NCBI GenBank assembly: GCA_019311105.1
Contig: JAFDDA010000050.1
Span: forward strand, 1-33,441
Length of the DNA stretch: 33,441 nt
Origin: Deltaproteobacteria bacterium
GTDB taxonomy: Bacteria; Myxococcota_A; UBA9160; JAFDDA01
Direction of reading: 5' to 3'
The translations under genes were made by a program, and so were the position numbers. The notes below the pieces were generated by a model. The model saw only the letters and a list, made by a program, of their open reading frames with translations, was not told the DNA's origin and searched no databases. Position 1 is the first letter of the stretch. The number at the start of each line of letters is the position of its first letter. Shown here piece after piece: positions 1-9,363 of the stretch.

Positions 1-113
1 GCTTCTCGCGCGACTACCTGCCGCGGGTCTTCGAGATCTTCGCGGAGAACGTCCTTCACTTCGAAGCCGGGGAGCCGCTCCGCAACGAGATCGACCGCGA
101 GCAGGGATACTAG
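1..113 (+). CDS. D-2-hydroxyacid dehydrogenase, C-terminal fragment
   Basis: The window opens inside a gene whose reading frame (codons from base 3) ends at TAG 111-113. The 36 visible residues include VFEIFAENVLHFEAGEPLRN and end in EQGY. This is the usual tail of NAD(P)-dependent D-isomer-specific 2-hydroxyacid dehydrogenases of the glyoxylate/hydroxypyruvate reductase type, where a final helix with N-x-x-x-F/Y-x-x-G-x-P-L-x-N is followed by a terminal G-Y. Catalytic and nucleotide-binding parts lie outside the window, so substrate cannot be judged. It sits 19 bases upstream of the P450 gene on the same strand and may be in the same transcript. Confidence 0.7.
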   Translation, partial: FSRDYLPRVFEIFAENVLHFEAGEPLRNEIDREQGY

Positions 114-132
114 GCCCGAGGCGAAAAGACGA

Positions 133-1267
133 CTGAGCGCTGCTGCGCCCCTGGAATACGACCCCTATTCCTACAAGCTCGACGAAGACCCCTACCCCAC
201 CTACCGCTGGATGCAGGACCATGCACCGGCCTACTACAACGCCGAGCACGACTTCTATGCGCTGACCCGTTTCCAGGATTGCCACAAGGCCCTGGTGGAT
301 TTCGAGACCTACAGCTCGGCCTACGGCACCGTGCTCGAGTTGATGAACGGCGAGCCCTTCGAGGCGCCCATGATCATTTTCATGGACCCGCCGCGTCAGA
401 CGCGTGTGCGCAACCTCGTGAGCAAGGCCTTCCCGCCGCGCCGCATCTCGGAACTGGAGCCGAAGATTCGTGCCATTGCGGCGGGCTATCTCGACCCGCT
501 CGTCGGCGCCAGCCGCGTGGACATCGTGAAGGAGTTCACGGCCAAGCTGCCGATGGACGTGATCAGCACCCTGCTCGGCATCCCCGAAGGCGATCGCGAC
601 CCCGTGCGCAACGCCTCCAACCGCATCCTGCACCGTGAGCCCGGCAGCCCCCTGCCCGGGCCCGACGGCCTCGCCGCCCAGGGCGAGTTGATGGAGTACT
701 TCGACGCCGCCATCGCCGAGCGGCGGGCTCGGCCGCGCGACGACATCATGACGCTGCTGATCGAGGCCGACCTGCCGGCCTCGGATGGCCGCCGGCAACG
801 AGACGGTGACGAAGCTGCTGGCCACGGCGTTCTACTGGCTCGCGGAGTTCCCGGGCGAGCGTCAGGCCCTGATCGACGAGCCGGGCCTGGCTGCGGGCGC
901 CGTCGAGGAGTTCTTGCGCTTCGACCCGCCCTCCCACTACCAGGCCCGCACCCTCACGCGCCCGGTCAGCCTGCACGGCATCGAGATGCCGAAGGGCGCC
1001 CGCGTGGCCATCATCAACGGCGCCTCGGGGCGGGACCCACGCCAGTTCGAGGAGCCCGATCGCCTCGACGTCCGCCGCGAGATCGACCTCCACCTCGGTT
1101 TCGGCTTCGGGCGGCACGTCTGCCTGGGCGCCAGCCTGGCGCGGCTCGAGTCGCGCATCGCCCTCGTCGAGTTTCTCGCACGCTTCCCGGCCTACGAGGT
1201 CACAGGCGTCGAGCGGATGCACTCGAGCAATGTGCGCGGCCTCTCCGGCCTGACCCTGCAATACTGA
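133..1267 (+). pseudogene. Cytochrome P450, disrupted by an internal out-of-frame deletion
   Basis: Bacterial class I P450, a haem-thiolate monooxygenase that would need a ferredoxin and reductase. The first frame runs from about 133 to 783 and holds the N-terminal and B-to-H helix regions, including IIFMDPPRQTRVRNLVSKAF. The second frame, from about 785 to 1267, holds the I-helix motif AAGNET, the ExxR motif (E codon 908, R codon 917) and the haem loop FGFGRHVCLG with the ligand Cys codon at 1121-1123. Joined, they give about 376 residues, some 20 fewer than usual. What is missing is the start of the I helix, normally a D/E-E-V/L-x-x-F-C-x-L-L-L stretch. The junction lies near 781-788. No ATG/GTG/TTG fits the conserved N terminus (EYDPYSYKLDEDPYPTYRW); CTG at 133 after GAGG at 118-121 is the best candidate start. 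Substrate class cannot be told, though its ligase and SDR neighbours suggest lipid or terpenoid catabolism. It is broken as given, unless the deletion is an assembly error. Confidence 0.85.
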
Positions 1268-1286
1268 GGCGCCACCGGAGGCCCCA

Positions 1287-2900
1287 TTGAACTGGCTCGA
1301 CTTCGACGACACCGGCGAGCGCCTGCTCGGCCGGGCCCTGCGGACCCAGGCCGAGGCGATCCCCGACCTCCCCTACCTCGTGACCGAGGACCGCACGCTC
1401 AGCTACGCCCACGTGAACGACCTCGCCAACGGCTGGGCCCGTGGCCTCGTGGGCCTGGGGGCGGCGGCCGGCGAGCCCGTGGCCCTCTTCATGGAATCGA
1501 GCCCCGAGTGCGTGCTGGCCGCCCTCGGCACGAACAAGCTCGGCGGCTTCTGGGTGCCCACCAATACCGACTACAAGGGCACCTGGCTGGCGGAGACTTT
1601 CGACGACGGCGGCGCCCGCATCCTGGTCGCCGATGGCGCCCTGCTGCCCAAGGTGGCCGAGCTCGCGGCTCAGCCCTTCGAGACGATCGTCGTTCACGGC
1701 GAAGCCGCCTGCGACGTGCCCGGGGCGCGCCTGGTGCAGGCCACGGAGCTGTCGGTTACCGGCGCACCCGAGCCCGACGATGCCGGGCTCGACTACGGCG
1801 ACACCGCCGCCGTCCTCTGGACCTCCGGCACCACCGGCCGCTCCAAGGGCGTCATGCAGAGCCACAACACCTGGATCCGTGCTTCGGTGAACGGCGCCCA
1901 GACGGCGGGCCTCCGGGAAGACGAAGTCCTCTACAACTGTCTCCCCATGTACAACTCGGCCGCCTGGGTGACCAACGTCTTCCGCGCGCTCGTGGCCGGC
2001 CGCCCCTGCGCCATGGACCGCCGCTTCTCCGCCACCGAGTTCTGGGATCGCTGCCGACGCTTCGACGCCACCATGGTCTTCACCCTCGGCGCGATGCACA
2101 TGTTCCTGTGGAACGCGCCCGAACGGCCGGACGACGCCGACAACCCCGTCCGCAGCGCCACCATGATCCCCATGCCCGAGGACATTGTCGGCCCCTTCAA
2201 GGAGCGCTTCGGGATCGAGGCGATCCATCAGGGCTACGGCCAGAGCGAATGCATGTCGCTCTTCAGTCGCCCCGACGACGGCAAGCCCAAGAAGCCCAAC
2301 TCCCTCGGCTCGCCCGCCGCGGGCATCGAGGTCGCCCTGCTGGACGACGAGGATCTGCCCGTTGCGGAAGGCCAGGCCGGCGAGCTCTGCGTGCGACCCA
2401 CCGAGCCCCACGTCGTGATGAACGGCTACTACCGCAACCCCGAGGCCACGCTCGCTGCCTTCAGCAACCTCTGGTACCACACGGGCGACTTGTTGCGCCG
2501 CGACGAGGACGGCGATTGGTTCTTCGTCGACCGCAAGCAGGACTACATCCGCTTCAAGGGTCGGAACCTCTCGTCCTTCGCCGTCGAGCACACGGTGAAC
2601 GCACACCCCGCCGTGGCCGAGACGGCGGCCCATGGCGTGCAATCGGCGCAGCTCGAGAGCGAAGCCGAGCTCAAGGTGTGTGTGATCCGCAAGCCCGGCG
2701 CCGAGGTCACGGCCGAGGAGATTGCTCGCTTCGTGAACGACAACGCGCCGTATTTCTTCGTCCCCCGCTATGTCGAGTTCGTGGACGACCTGCCGCGCAC
2801 GCCAACCGGGCGCGTGCAGAAGTTCAAGCTGCGCGACCGAGGCGTGACGCCCGAGACCTGGGACGGACAAGCGGAAGGGTTCGAGGTGAAGCGCGGATGA
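1287..2900 (+). CDS. ATP-dependent acyl-CoA synthetase (AMP-binding ligase)
   Basis: Class I adenylate-forming enzyme of 537 residues: activates a carboxylic acid to acyl-AMP and then to the CoA thioester. The phosphate loop [10 protein letters not shown] lies at about residues 179-188. The YHTGD motif is near 397, followed by the hinge region [15 protein letters not shown]. The C-terminal lysine needed for adenylation is in PTGRVQK near 512. Length is normal. The start is TTG at 1287, set by GGAGG at 1277-1281 with a 5-base spacer; no ATG fits. The overall pattern resembles CaiC-like and medium-chain ligases, but the acid cannot be named. It follows the P450 by 19 bases and overlaps the SDR gene downstream by ATGA, so the three form one operon, plausibly oxidising and then CoA-activating a hydrophobic acid. 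Confidence 0.9.
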   Translation: MNWLDFDDTGERLLGRALRTQAEAIPDLPYLVTEDRTLSYAHVNDLANGWARGLVGLGAAAGEPVALFMESSPECVLAALGTNKLGGFWVPTNTDYKGTWLAETFDDGGARILVADGALLPKVAELAAQPFETIVVHGEAACDVPGARLVQATELSVTGAPEPDDAGLDYGDTAAVLWTSGTTGRSKGVMQSHNTWIRASVNGAQTAGLREDEVLYNCLPMYNSAAWVTNVFRALVAGRPCAMDRRFSATEFWDRCRRFDATMVFTLGAMHMFLWNAPERPDDADNPVRSATMIPMPEDIVGPFKERFGIEAIHQGYGQSECMSLFSRPDDGKPKKPNSLGSPAAGIEVALLDDEDLPVAEGQAGELCVRPTEPHVVMNGYYRNPEATLAAFSNLWYHTGDLLRRDEDGDWFFVDRKQDYIRFKGRNLSSFAVEHTVNAHPAVAETAAHGVQSAQLESEAELKVCVIRKPGAEVTAEEIARFVNDNAPYFFVPRYVEFVDDLPRTPTGRVQKFKLRDRGVTPETWDGQAEGFEVKRG

Positions 2901-3919
2901 AGATCCTGGTTACGGGGGGGACGGGCTTCATCGGCTCCCACACCGCGGTGGCACTCGCGGCCGCGGGCCACGAAGTCCGCCTGTTGGTGCGGACCCCGGA
3001 GAAGGCCAAGCGCGTCTTCGAGGCGCTGGAAGCCGACCTGCCCGAATGCGTGGTGGGCGACATCACCGACGCGGCCTCCGTCGAGACGGCTCTCTCGGGC
3101 TGCGACGGCACCTTTCACGCGGCCGCCCTGGTCGCTCTCGAAGCGCGGCAGGCCGAGGCCGTGGCGCGCACCAACTTCGACGGCACGCGCAACGTGGTGG
3201 GCCAGGCGCACCGCATGGGCCTCGAGCACATCGTCTACGTGTCGAGCACCTCGGCCCTCTTCGACCCGGAGGGCGGGATGATTGGCCCCGACTCCGAGCC
3301 TGCGTCGGTCGCAGGCAGCGTCTACTCCAAGTCGAAGGCCGAGACCGAGGTCTGGCTCCGGAAACTCCAGGCGGGGGGTGCGCCGGTCAGCGCCAGCTAC
3401 CCCGGTGCCGTCCTCGGCCCCCATGCGCCGGAGCTGACGGAGCTTCACCGCTCGCTGCCCTTGCAGTTGCGCCTGGTGCCCATCACGTCCGGCGGGATCA
3501 ACTTCGTGGACGTGCGCGATCTCGCCGCCATCCACCGGGCAGCCTTCGAACGCCCGCCCGAAGCCGCGCGCTGGATCGCGGGGGGGGCGTTCCTGACCTG
3601 GAGCGATCTGGCCGACCTGCTCGAAGAGATCACCGGGCGCCGCATCCGGCGCATTCGGGCATCCGGCCCGTTGATGCGTGGCCTAGGCCGGGTCGGAGAC
3701 GCTGTGAAGCGCGTCGTGCCCTTCGGCTTCCCGCTGACCTACGAGGCGATGACCACGGCCACGCGTTGGCCCGGCGTGGACAGCTCGCGCACCCTCGTAG
3801 ACCTCGACGTCTCGTTCCGCGAACTGCGCGAAACCCTGGCGGACACGATCGTCTGGATGCATGCGGCGGGGCATATCGGCGCCGCCCCGCTCGGCCGCCT
3901 CGCTCCTTCTCGCTCCTGA
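2897..3919 (+). CDS. NAD-dependent epimerase/dehydratase family protein (extended SDR)
   Basis: Extended short-chain dehydrogenase of 340 residues. The Rossmann motif TGGTGFIG lies at residues 6-13, the D-x-T-D cofactor region around [10 protein letters not shown], and the catalytic Y-x-x-x-K is YSKSK at residues 143-147, with the preceding serines in VSSTS. The sequence most resembles dihydroflavonol-4-reductase or 3-beta-hydroxysteroid-dehydrogenase-like members, which reduce or oxidise a carbonyl/hydroxyl on a bulky substrate. The C-terminal hundred residues (substrate lid) are basic in part ([10 protein letters not shown]). ATG at 2897 overlaps the ligase stop as ATGA, so it is translationally coupled to it. 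Substrate unknown; a role in the same catabolic route as the P450 and ligase is inferred from position. Confidence 0.85.
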   Translation: MKILVTGGTGFIGSHTAVALAAAGHEVRLLVRTPEKAKRVFEALEADLPECVVGDITDAASVETALSGCDGTFHAAALVALEARQAEAVARTNFDGTRNVVGQAHRMGLEHIVYVSSTSALFDPEGGMIGPDSEPASVAGSVYSKSKAETEVWLRKLQAGGAPVSASYPGAVLGPHAPELTELHRSLPLQLRLVPITSGGINFVDVRDLAAIHRAAFERPPEAARWIAGGAFLTWSDLADLLEEITGRRIRRIRASGPLMRGLGRVGDAVKRVVPFGFPLTYEAMTTATRWPGVDSSRTLVDLDVSFRELRETLADTIVWMHAAGHIGAAPLGRLAPSRS

Positions 3920-4039
3920 AGTTCCACCTGAAAGAGAAGCGCTGTGCAACAGCGGTCCGGGACGAAAAGTCTTGTTCCAGAAAACTTTGCTGAGATCGGG
4001 TTGGAGAGGGGACTCCGGGTCAGAAGTCTCTTCCGCAGT

Positions 4040-4453
4040 TCAGTTCAGCTCGGCCTTGAAATCGTGCGAAACGGCCTCGCAGAGATCCTCGCCCAGGCAT
4101 ACCCCGAAGCGCAGACGGCCCTCGAGTCGGCCCGGGCCCGCCTCACCCGGCACCTCGGCCAGGAATGCCAGCCGGGTCTCGCTCGCCTCCTCGGCATCAT
4201 CGCGCACGCGGACGGTCTCGCCCCCGAGCTCCAACCGGGACGGATATTCGAGGCTCAGGTGGTAGTCGCCGCGGGGTTGGACAACGGCGCGCAGGCGCTC
4301 CGGTGCCGCGGCGCCGAGGTATTCGATCTCGAGTTCGAAGCGGGCCTCGCGATGCCGATGGATCACGCGGCGGTCGTCGGGGTCTCCGGGGCGGCAGGCG
4401 AGGGTGGCGAGGAGCAACGCGGCGAAGACAGCGTACGGGACGCGGGATTTCAT
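4040..4453 (-). CDS. Putative secreted lipoprotein with a DsbD-N-like C-terminal motif
   Basis: Small protein of 137 residues. The N terminus has a short basic region, a hydrophobic core and a Cys at residue 20 (LLLATLAC), read as a weak lipobox, so it is probably an outer- or inner-membrane lipoprotein facing the periplasm. The rest is rich in beta-strand-type alternation. It ends with FGVCLGEDLCEAVSHDF, a two-cysteine pattern like that at the end of immunoglobulin-like domains accompanying periplasmic thiol-disulfide proteins (DsbD N-terminal family). That link is by eye and tentative. The gene converges with the epimerase (120 bases between stops) and stands alone. No strong ribosome-binding site is visible. 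Confidence 0.55.
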   Translation of the reverse strand: MKSRVPYAVFAALLLATLACRPGDPDDRRVIHRHREARFELEIEYLGAAAPERLRAVVQPRGDYHLSLEYPSRLELGGETVRVRDDAEEASETRLAFLAEVPGEAGPGRLEGRLRFGVCLGEDLCEAVSHDFKAELN

Positions 4454-4593
4454 TCCGCGAGTATAGGGACCGCCGCTCCGGGCTGCGGGTCCCACGGGGC
4501 CGCCGGCGCGCGCCCGGCTCGGTCTGCTCGAGCGGGGCCCAGAGGGCCAGGGCCGTCGGGTGAAGGTGCGAGGCGTCGTCGCCGAGGGTGCCC

Positions 4594-5388
4594 CTACTCG
4601 AAGCCGAGCATCTTGCCGATGCCGAAGCGGTGGCCCGCCGTGAAGCCGCCGTCCACCACCAGGCTGTGCCCGGTCACGAAGGAGGACTCTTCGCAGGCCA
4701 GGAAGAGCGCTGCGTTCGCGATCTCCACGGGCTTCCCGAGCCGCCCGAGCATGTGGGCGTCCTTGACCTTGTCCTGGATCACCTTCATCTCCGGGTTCCC
4801 GAAGACGTCTTGCAGCAGTGGTGTATCGATGAAGCCCGGGCAGATGCAGTTCACGCGGATGCCCTGGCGCGCATAGTCGATGGCCATGTTCTTGGTGAGG
4901 AGCACGACGCCGCCCTTCGACGCATTGTAGGCGCTCGTCAGCTCCATCCCCTCGACGCCTTCGACGCTCGCGAGGTTGATGATGCTTCCGCTCTTTTGCT
5001 CGATCATGGCGGGCAGCACGGCCCGGCAGAAGAGGAACGTGCCTTTCAGATTGATGTCGATGACGCGGTCCCACTCTTCGGGTTCGAGCAGGTGCACGTA
5101 GCCGCCCGCACCGACGCCTGCGGAGTTGACCAGCACGTCGATGCGTCCGAAGTGTTCACGCACTCGGGCGACGAAGGCTGCGATGGCGTCGGCATCACGC
5201 ACGTCGCCCGCTTCGAAGAGGGAATCCTTGGCGAGGGCCGTGGCCGTGGCCCAGTCGCCGCCCTCGGCTTCGTTCAAGTCGAAGCCTGCGAGCACCGCGC
5301 CCTCCTGGGCGAAGCGCAGGGCGCTGGCGGCTCCCAGGCCGGATGCCGCCCCCGTGATCAGAGCCACCTTGCCGTCCATCCGGCTCAT
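4594..5388 (-). CDS. SDR family NAD(P)-dependent oxidoreductase
   Basis: Classical short-chain dehydrogenase of 264 residues. The cofactor loop TGAASGLG starts at residue 12 and NSAG lies at 88-91. The catalytic tetrad is complete: N113, S141, Y154 and K158 (YNASK). D37 after the second strand (GFDLNE) favours NAD(H). The C-terminal LVVDGGFTAG is typical of the FabG/hydroxysteroid-dehydrogenase-like branch. The start was set at 5388 because GGAGG lies 7 bases upstream of it on this strand; the open frame continues to 5475 but without family similarity. It oxidises or reduces a hydroxyl/carbonyl on an unknown, probably hydrophobic, substrate. It is 107 bases downstream of the PQQ dehydrogenase on the same strand, so co-transcription is possible. 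Confidence 0.88.
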   Translation of the reverse strand: MSRMDGKVALITGAASGLGAASALRFAQEGAVLAGFDLNEAEGGDWATATALAKDSLFEAGDVRDADAIAAFVARVREHFGRIDVLVNSAGVGAGGYVHLLEPEEWDRVIDINLKGTFLFCRAVLPAMIEQKSGSIINLASVEGVEGMELTSAYNASKGGVVLLTKNMAIDYARQGIRVNCICPGFIDTPLLQDVFGNPEMKVIQDKVKDAHMLGRLGKPVEIANAALFLACEESSFVTGHSLVVDGGFTAGHRFGIGKMLGFE

Positions 5389-5495
5389 GCCATTTCCTCC
5401 AGGACGCCGCGGCGTCTCCAACGGGAACCCGGCGTGAGGGTCTGTGCCCGCGCGGGCCGCGTCAAGAGCCCACACGCGTCAGCCTTCGGCGCGCC

Positions 5496-7460
5496 TCACT
5501 CGGGCAGGGCGAAGGCCATCAGCCGGTCGCCGCGTTCGGTGTCCAGCGTGCTGTGCCCGCCTGCGGCGATCACCACGAACTGGCGACCGTCCGGCCGCAG
5601 CCGGTAGGTCATGGGGCCCGCCTGACCGCCCGCGGGCAGATGCGTGCGCCACAACTCTTCGCCCGTCATCGTGTCGTAGGCTCGCAGGTAGCCATCCATG
5701 GCCGCGCCGATGAAGACGAGCCCGCTCGCCGTCACCGTCGGGCCGCCCATGCTCGGCATCCCGAACGCGAACCAGAACGGCCACGGCGCTCTGCCGCGTG
5801 TGGTTCCGAAGGGGATCTCCCAGATCACTTCGCCTCGCGCGAGGTCGACTCCTTGCAGCGTGCCCCACGGTGGTTTGGTGCACGGGATGCCGAGGGGCGA
5901 GAGCGGCACACGCTGGACGAGCAGGTAGGGGGTGCCGATCTGGCGGAACAGACTCACGTGCTTCGGCCGATCCTTGCGGCTGGGCGCTTCGGCTCGCGGG
6001 ATCAGCTGCTGGCTGTTGGCGATGCGGTTCGAGTTCATGACGGCGACTTGTCGTTCGGGGTCGAAGGCCAGGCCGCCCCAATTGATGCCGCCGGCCACGC
6101 CGGGCGAGAGGAGGTTCCCCTCGAGGCTCGGCGGGGTGTAGATGCCGTCCGTGCGCAGGGCTTCGAACGTCCGTCGACACGCGGCGCGGTCGATGGGCGT
6201 GAGGCCCCACGCATCGTCCGGCCCGAGGTGGGTGGGCTGGAGCGGCGGCGGATGGGTCGGGAAAGGCTGGGTCGGCGAGAGCCAATCGCCCAGCGGGCCA
6301 CCCGTCGGGACCGGGCGCTCCTCGACCGGATGAAGCGGGATGCCGGTCTCGCGATCGAGCAGGAACAGGAACCCCATCTTCGTGGCCTGAGCCACCGCAG
6401 CGACACGCCGCCCTTCGACCTCTACCTCGATCAACGCGGGCGTTGCTGCCACGTCGTAGTCCCAGAGGTCATGGTGGACCGTCTGGTAGTGCCACACGAC
6501 CTCTCCCGTCTGCCCGCGCAGCGCGACGACGGAGCTGCCGTAGTAGTCGAGGTCTTCGCGAACGCCGGGGCCGCGGTAGAAATCGGGGCTCGGGTTCCCC
6601 ATGGGTAGGAAGAGGAGGTCGCGCGTCGGGTCGGTGCTGAACACACCCCAGGCGTTCGGCGTGGCGCGGTGATATTGCGGGCCGTCCTCCGCCGGCGGGA
6701 GGGTCGGCCAGTCGGGCGGCACGGGATCGAAGGCCCAGCGCAGGGTGCCGGTGCGTGTGTCGAAGCCGCGGATCACGCCGCCGGGTGGGTTCACCTTGGC
6801 GCCGTCTATGACCGAGGCGCCGACCGCCACGACGTCGCCGATCACCGTGGGCACGGAGGTCGGCTCCCAATCGTGGGCCGGGTGCGCGCCGAGGCCTCTG
6901 CGCAGGTCGACCTCGCCGCCGTCGCCAAAACCCGCGCAAAGTGCCCCGGTCGCTGCATCGACGGCGATGAGCCGTCCATCCATCGTCCCGGTGAAGATCC
7001 TTCGCGCGCAGGCCTCGCCGGAGGTCGCCGTGGGATCGCGCCACAGCGAGACGCCCCGGCACCGCCGCGACCAACGACCGTGGACGACCTTCGGGTCGAA
7101 GGCCCAGAGTTCTTCGCCGGTCTCGGCGTCGAGGGCGAACACGCGGTTCATGGGAGAGCAGTAGAAGAGCGCTCCGTCGTCGAGGATCGGCGTCACCTGG
7201 TGAGAGGTCTTGGCCTTCTCGTCCTTGGGTGTCACGTCTCCGGTGCGATGGGTCCAGGCCACTTCGAGGTGCTCGACGTTCGCCGCCGTGATCTGCGTAA
7301 GCGGCGAGTAGCGTGTGGCGCCGGGGTCGCCGCCGTAGTGGGACCACCCGGCGACCGGGCCGGAGTGATCGAGGGGCGGTGGGGGCTCGCCGCACGCGGC
7401 CAGGCCGAGCGTGATCGCAATGAACAGAAAGCAGGGCTTTCGCAACCGGGCTCGCGTCAT
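5496..7460 (-). CDS. PQQ-dependent dehydrogenase, membrane glucose-dehydrogenase type, lipoprotein
   Basis: Quinoprotein of 654 residues. It begins with a lipoprotein signal: a basic N terminus, a hydrophobic core, and LGLAAC with the lipidated Cys at residue 23, so it should be periplasmic and membrane-tethered. The eight-bladed propeller shows landmarks of the membrane glucose/polyol dehydrogenase branch: GDPGATRYSPLTQI near the start, RRCRGVSLW, HHDLWDYDVAATPAL with the active-site Asp, CTKPPWGTLQGVDL, and LPAGGQAGPMTYRLRPDG near the end. It lacks the five-helix N-terminal membrane domain of Escherichia coli Gcd, so it cannot reduce ubiquinone that way and needs another electron acceptor. 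The upstream overlapping gene encodes a haem-c protein that could fill that role. ATG at 7460 overlaps that gene's TGA (ATGA). Substrate is an alcohol or sugar, not determinable here. No PQQ synthesis genes are in the window. Confidence 0.88.
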   Translation of the reverse strand: MTRARLRKPCFLFIAITLGLAACGEPPPPLDHSGPVAGWSHYGGDPGATRYSPLTQITAANVEHLEVAWTHRTGDVTPKDEKAKTSHQVTPILDDGALFYCSPMNRVFALDAETGEELWAFDPKVVHGRWSRRCRGVSLWRDPTATSGEACARRIFTGTMDGRLIAVDAATGALCAGFGDGGEVDLRRGLGAHPAHDWEPTSVPTVIGDVVAVGASVIDGAKVNPPGGVIRGFDTRTGTLRWAFDPVPPDWPTLPPAEDGPQYHRATPNAWGVFSTDPTRDLLFLPMGNPSPDFYRGPGVREDLDYYGSSVVALRGQTGEVVWHYQTVHHDLWDYDVAATPALIEVEVEGRRVAAVAQATKMGFLFLLDRETGIPLHPVEERPVPTGGPLGDWLSPTQPFPTHPPPLQPTHLGPDDAWGLTPIDRAACRRTFEALRTDGIYTPPSLEGNLLSPGVAGGINWGGLAFDPERQVAVMNSNRIANSQQLIPRAEAPSRKDRPKHVSLFRQIGTPYLLVQRVPLSPLGIPCTKPPWGTLQGVDLARGEVIWEIPFGTTRGRAPWPFWFAFGMPSMGGPTVTASGLVFIGAAMDGYLRAYDTMTGEELWRTHLPAGGQAGPMTYRLRPDGRQFVVIAAGGHSTLDTERGDRLMAFALPE

Positions 7461-9292
7461 TCCGTCCCGGCGTGGGCGACGCTCGCGTCGCCCACCGAGC
7501 CCGGGTCGAGCCGGATCACGCGCGGCATCCCGCCCTCGATCTGCCATGCCGGCGCGTTGCTGTTGGAGGTCCACACCCGGCCGCGGAGGTCGAAATCGAT
7601 CTCGCGCGTGTAGGTGACCCGCGTCGGCAAGGGGAAGACCGTGAAGCGTTCGAGCGGGGGCTCGAAGCGGATCAACGAATCGCTGTTGGTGCCGCAGATC
7701 CAGATGTCATCGGTGCGTCGGTCGACGTGCAGGGCGTACGGGGTCTCGCCGACGGCATCGGGCATGTCGATCGGCCACTCACGGAAGGCGCGGGTCTCGA
7801 TGTCGAAGCTCGCGATCTTGCTGTCCGAGAAGCTCGGGATCCAGAGCGTGCCCTTCGAGTCGAAGCGCAGCCGACGGGGCGCAGGGAAGGGCGTCTCCAG
7901 CATTTCGATCGAGAAGTCGTCCGGGTCCACCCGGCCGATTCGGTGCACGTTCAACTGGCTGAACCAGATGCCACCGTCCGGCGCCACGTCGATCCCGTAG
8001 GGGACCGGCATCGTCGTCGCCCCCTCGGTGTTGGCGGCGAGGTCGCGGATGTCGACGTGACGCCCGATCCACAGGAAGACGGGCAGCAGTCGCATCGTCA
8101 GATCCTGGCCGAAGGTCGGCGAAGGCAGCCGCACCTCCCGGCCCGTGCCCGTCGCCGGGTCGAACATCCCGATGTGGTTCGACGCGGCGAGCGTGTACCA
8201 GATGCGGCCCCGTGCATCGAAGCGCAGCGTGTGCGGGTAGTAGCCGTCTTCGAGTCGGTGGATCTGCCAGGTCTCGGTCTCCGGGTCGAAGCCGGCGAGC
8301 CGGTTGCCGCTGGCCAGGGTGATCCAGACGCGGCCGTCGGGTGCGACCTGGAGCGAGTGCGGGCCGACGTGGGAGTTCGTGTTCGGCATCTCGGGCCGGC
8401 TCTTGCTGCGGAACACGCCGCCCCGAGGGAGGCCGTCGTTCGGGATGGGCCAGCTCTGCCGGTCACCGCCCGGGACGGAGGGGTCGACCCGGTAGAGGAG
8501 ATCCTGCGCCATATCGACCGAGTAGAGGCGGCCCTCCCCACGGTGGAACACGACATCGTGTTGCATGGAGGCGCGGCCACCGAGCTCCCACTCTTCGATC
8601 ACGGCGGCCCGTACGCGCGGCGGCGGCGGCGGCGCGAAGCCGGGCTTGCCCATGCCGGCCGTGAGCTGCGGCACGGCATTCTCGGGGGCGTAGGCCTCGT
8701 TGAAGACCGTCGGGATCGATTCGCGCAGGTTGCGCCCGACCATGCCGCCCATGCGTCCCATCAACGCGACGATCTTGCGCCACTCCTCGGGCTCACGGGT
8801 GCGGCGCGTGGCCCAGCTCCCTTGCTGATGGCAGAACGTGCACTGACGCTTCAGCTCCTCGCGTTGGTCCGGGTCGTCGATGCGGTCGAGGACGAGGCGG
8901 TACCAGCGGTTCGCCGGTAGTTGGGCTGCCACGGCGGAGGGGTCGGTCTCGCGCTCGAGGGTGAGGTCGAAGGCGGCGACCGGTGCGGGCTGGCCCGTGA
9001 GGCGGAGGTCGCGCCAACCGATGCGGCGTGCCCGAACGACGTAGGGCGGCGGCGAGACGAGCTCGGGGGTCGCGAAGTGGCCGCGCTCGTCGCTGAAGAC
9101 CGTGAGGGAATGGGAAGGGTCGCCGCTCTGGATGGTCACCATGGCACCCACGATGGGCTGGCCGGCCGACGAGGCGACTCGTCCCTGGAAGGAGCGCGCG
9201 CCGGCGATGGAGGGTGCCGCAAGCAGGGCGAGGGTTCCGAGCACGGCGAGCCGACCCGGTCGGCGAGGCGAGTGAAGGGCGGGATGCGGCAT
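7457..9292 (-). CDS. Exported carboxypeptidase-regulatory-like / haem c / Vgb-type propeller protein
   Basis: Protein of 611 residues with a signal peptide (hydrophobic core LAVLGTLALLAAPSIAGA). Three parts can be seen. A carboxypeptidase-regulatory-like beta-sandwich (QGRVASSAGQPIVGAMV) covers roughly residues 35-112. A segment near 130-205 carries a single c-type haem site, CTFCH (C151, C154, H155). From about 240 to the end, a beta-propeller of the streptogramin lyase/SMP-30 type shows repeated phrases such as PHSLQVAPDGRVWIT, PHTLRFDARGRIWYT and GIDVAPDGGIWFS. The propeller fold is known from Vgb lyase, but lyase chemistry is not implied. It overlaps the PQQ dehydrogenase by four bases (ATGA), so the two are made together. 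I infer the haem accepts electrons from the quinoprotein. ATG at 9292 gives the best signal peptide; ATG at 9328 is in frame and would add 12 residues. Confidence 0.8.
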   Translation of the reverse strand: MPHPALHSPRRPGRLAVLGTLALLAAPSIAGARSFQGRVASSAGQPIVGAMVTIQSGDPSHSLTVFSDERGHFATPELVSPPPYVVRARRIGWRDLRLTGQPAPVAAFDLTLERETDPSAVAAQLPANRWYRLVLDRIDDPDQREELKRQCTFCHQQGSWATRRTREPEEWRKIVALMGRMGGMVGRNLRESIPTVFNEAYAPENAVPQLTAGMGKPGFAPPPPPRVRAAVIEEWELGGRASMQHDVVFHRGEGRLYSVDMAQDLLYRVDPSVPGGDRQSWPIPNDGLPRGGVFRSKSRPEMPNTNSHVGPHSLQVAPDGRVWITLASGNRLAGFDPETETWQIHRLEDGYYPHTLRFDARGRIWYTLAASNHIGMFDPATGTGREVRLPSPTFGQDLTMRLLPVFLWIGRHVDIRDLAANTEGATTMPVPYGIDVAPDGGIWFSQLNVHRIGRVDPDDFSIEMLETPFPAPRRLRFDSKGTLWIPSFSDSKIASFDIETRAFREWPIDMPDAVGETPYALHVDRRTDDIWICGTNSDSLIRFEPPLERFTVFPLPTRVTYTREIDFDLRGRVWTSNSNAPAWQIEGGMPRVIRLDPGSVGDASVAHAGTE

Positions 9293-9363
9293 CGCAGTGA
9301 ATGCTACCCGACCGCGCTCCACGCGCATGTCACCGCGTGGTCACTCGGGGGGTGCCTCCTGGT

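Noticed and set aside
1200-2870. A 556-codon open frame on the minus strand across the ligase gene
   Set aside because: It is antisense to a clear acyl-CoA synthetase, has no recognisable domain, and has the valine/glycine/alanine/leucine-rich, His-Asp-dotted look of shadow frames in GC-rich DNA.
3939-3960. Small inverted repeat CGCTGT/ACAGCG between the convergent epimerase and lipoprotein genes
   Set aside because: Only a 6-bp stem with no T tract; too weak to call a terminator.
7457-9292. Calling the propeller protein a streptogramin B lyase (resistance enzyme)
   Set aside because: The propeller resembles Vgb, but the protein is exported, carries a haem site and a regulatory-like domain, and is coupled to a PQQ dehydrogenase; resistance is not supported.
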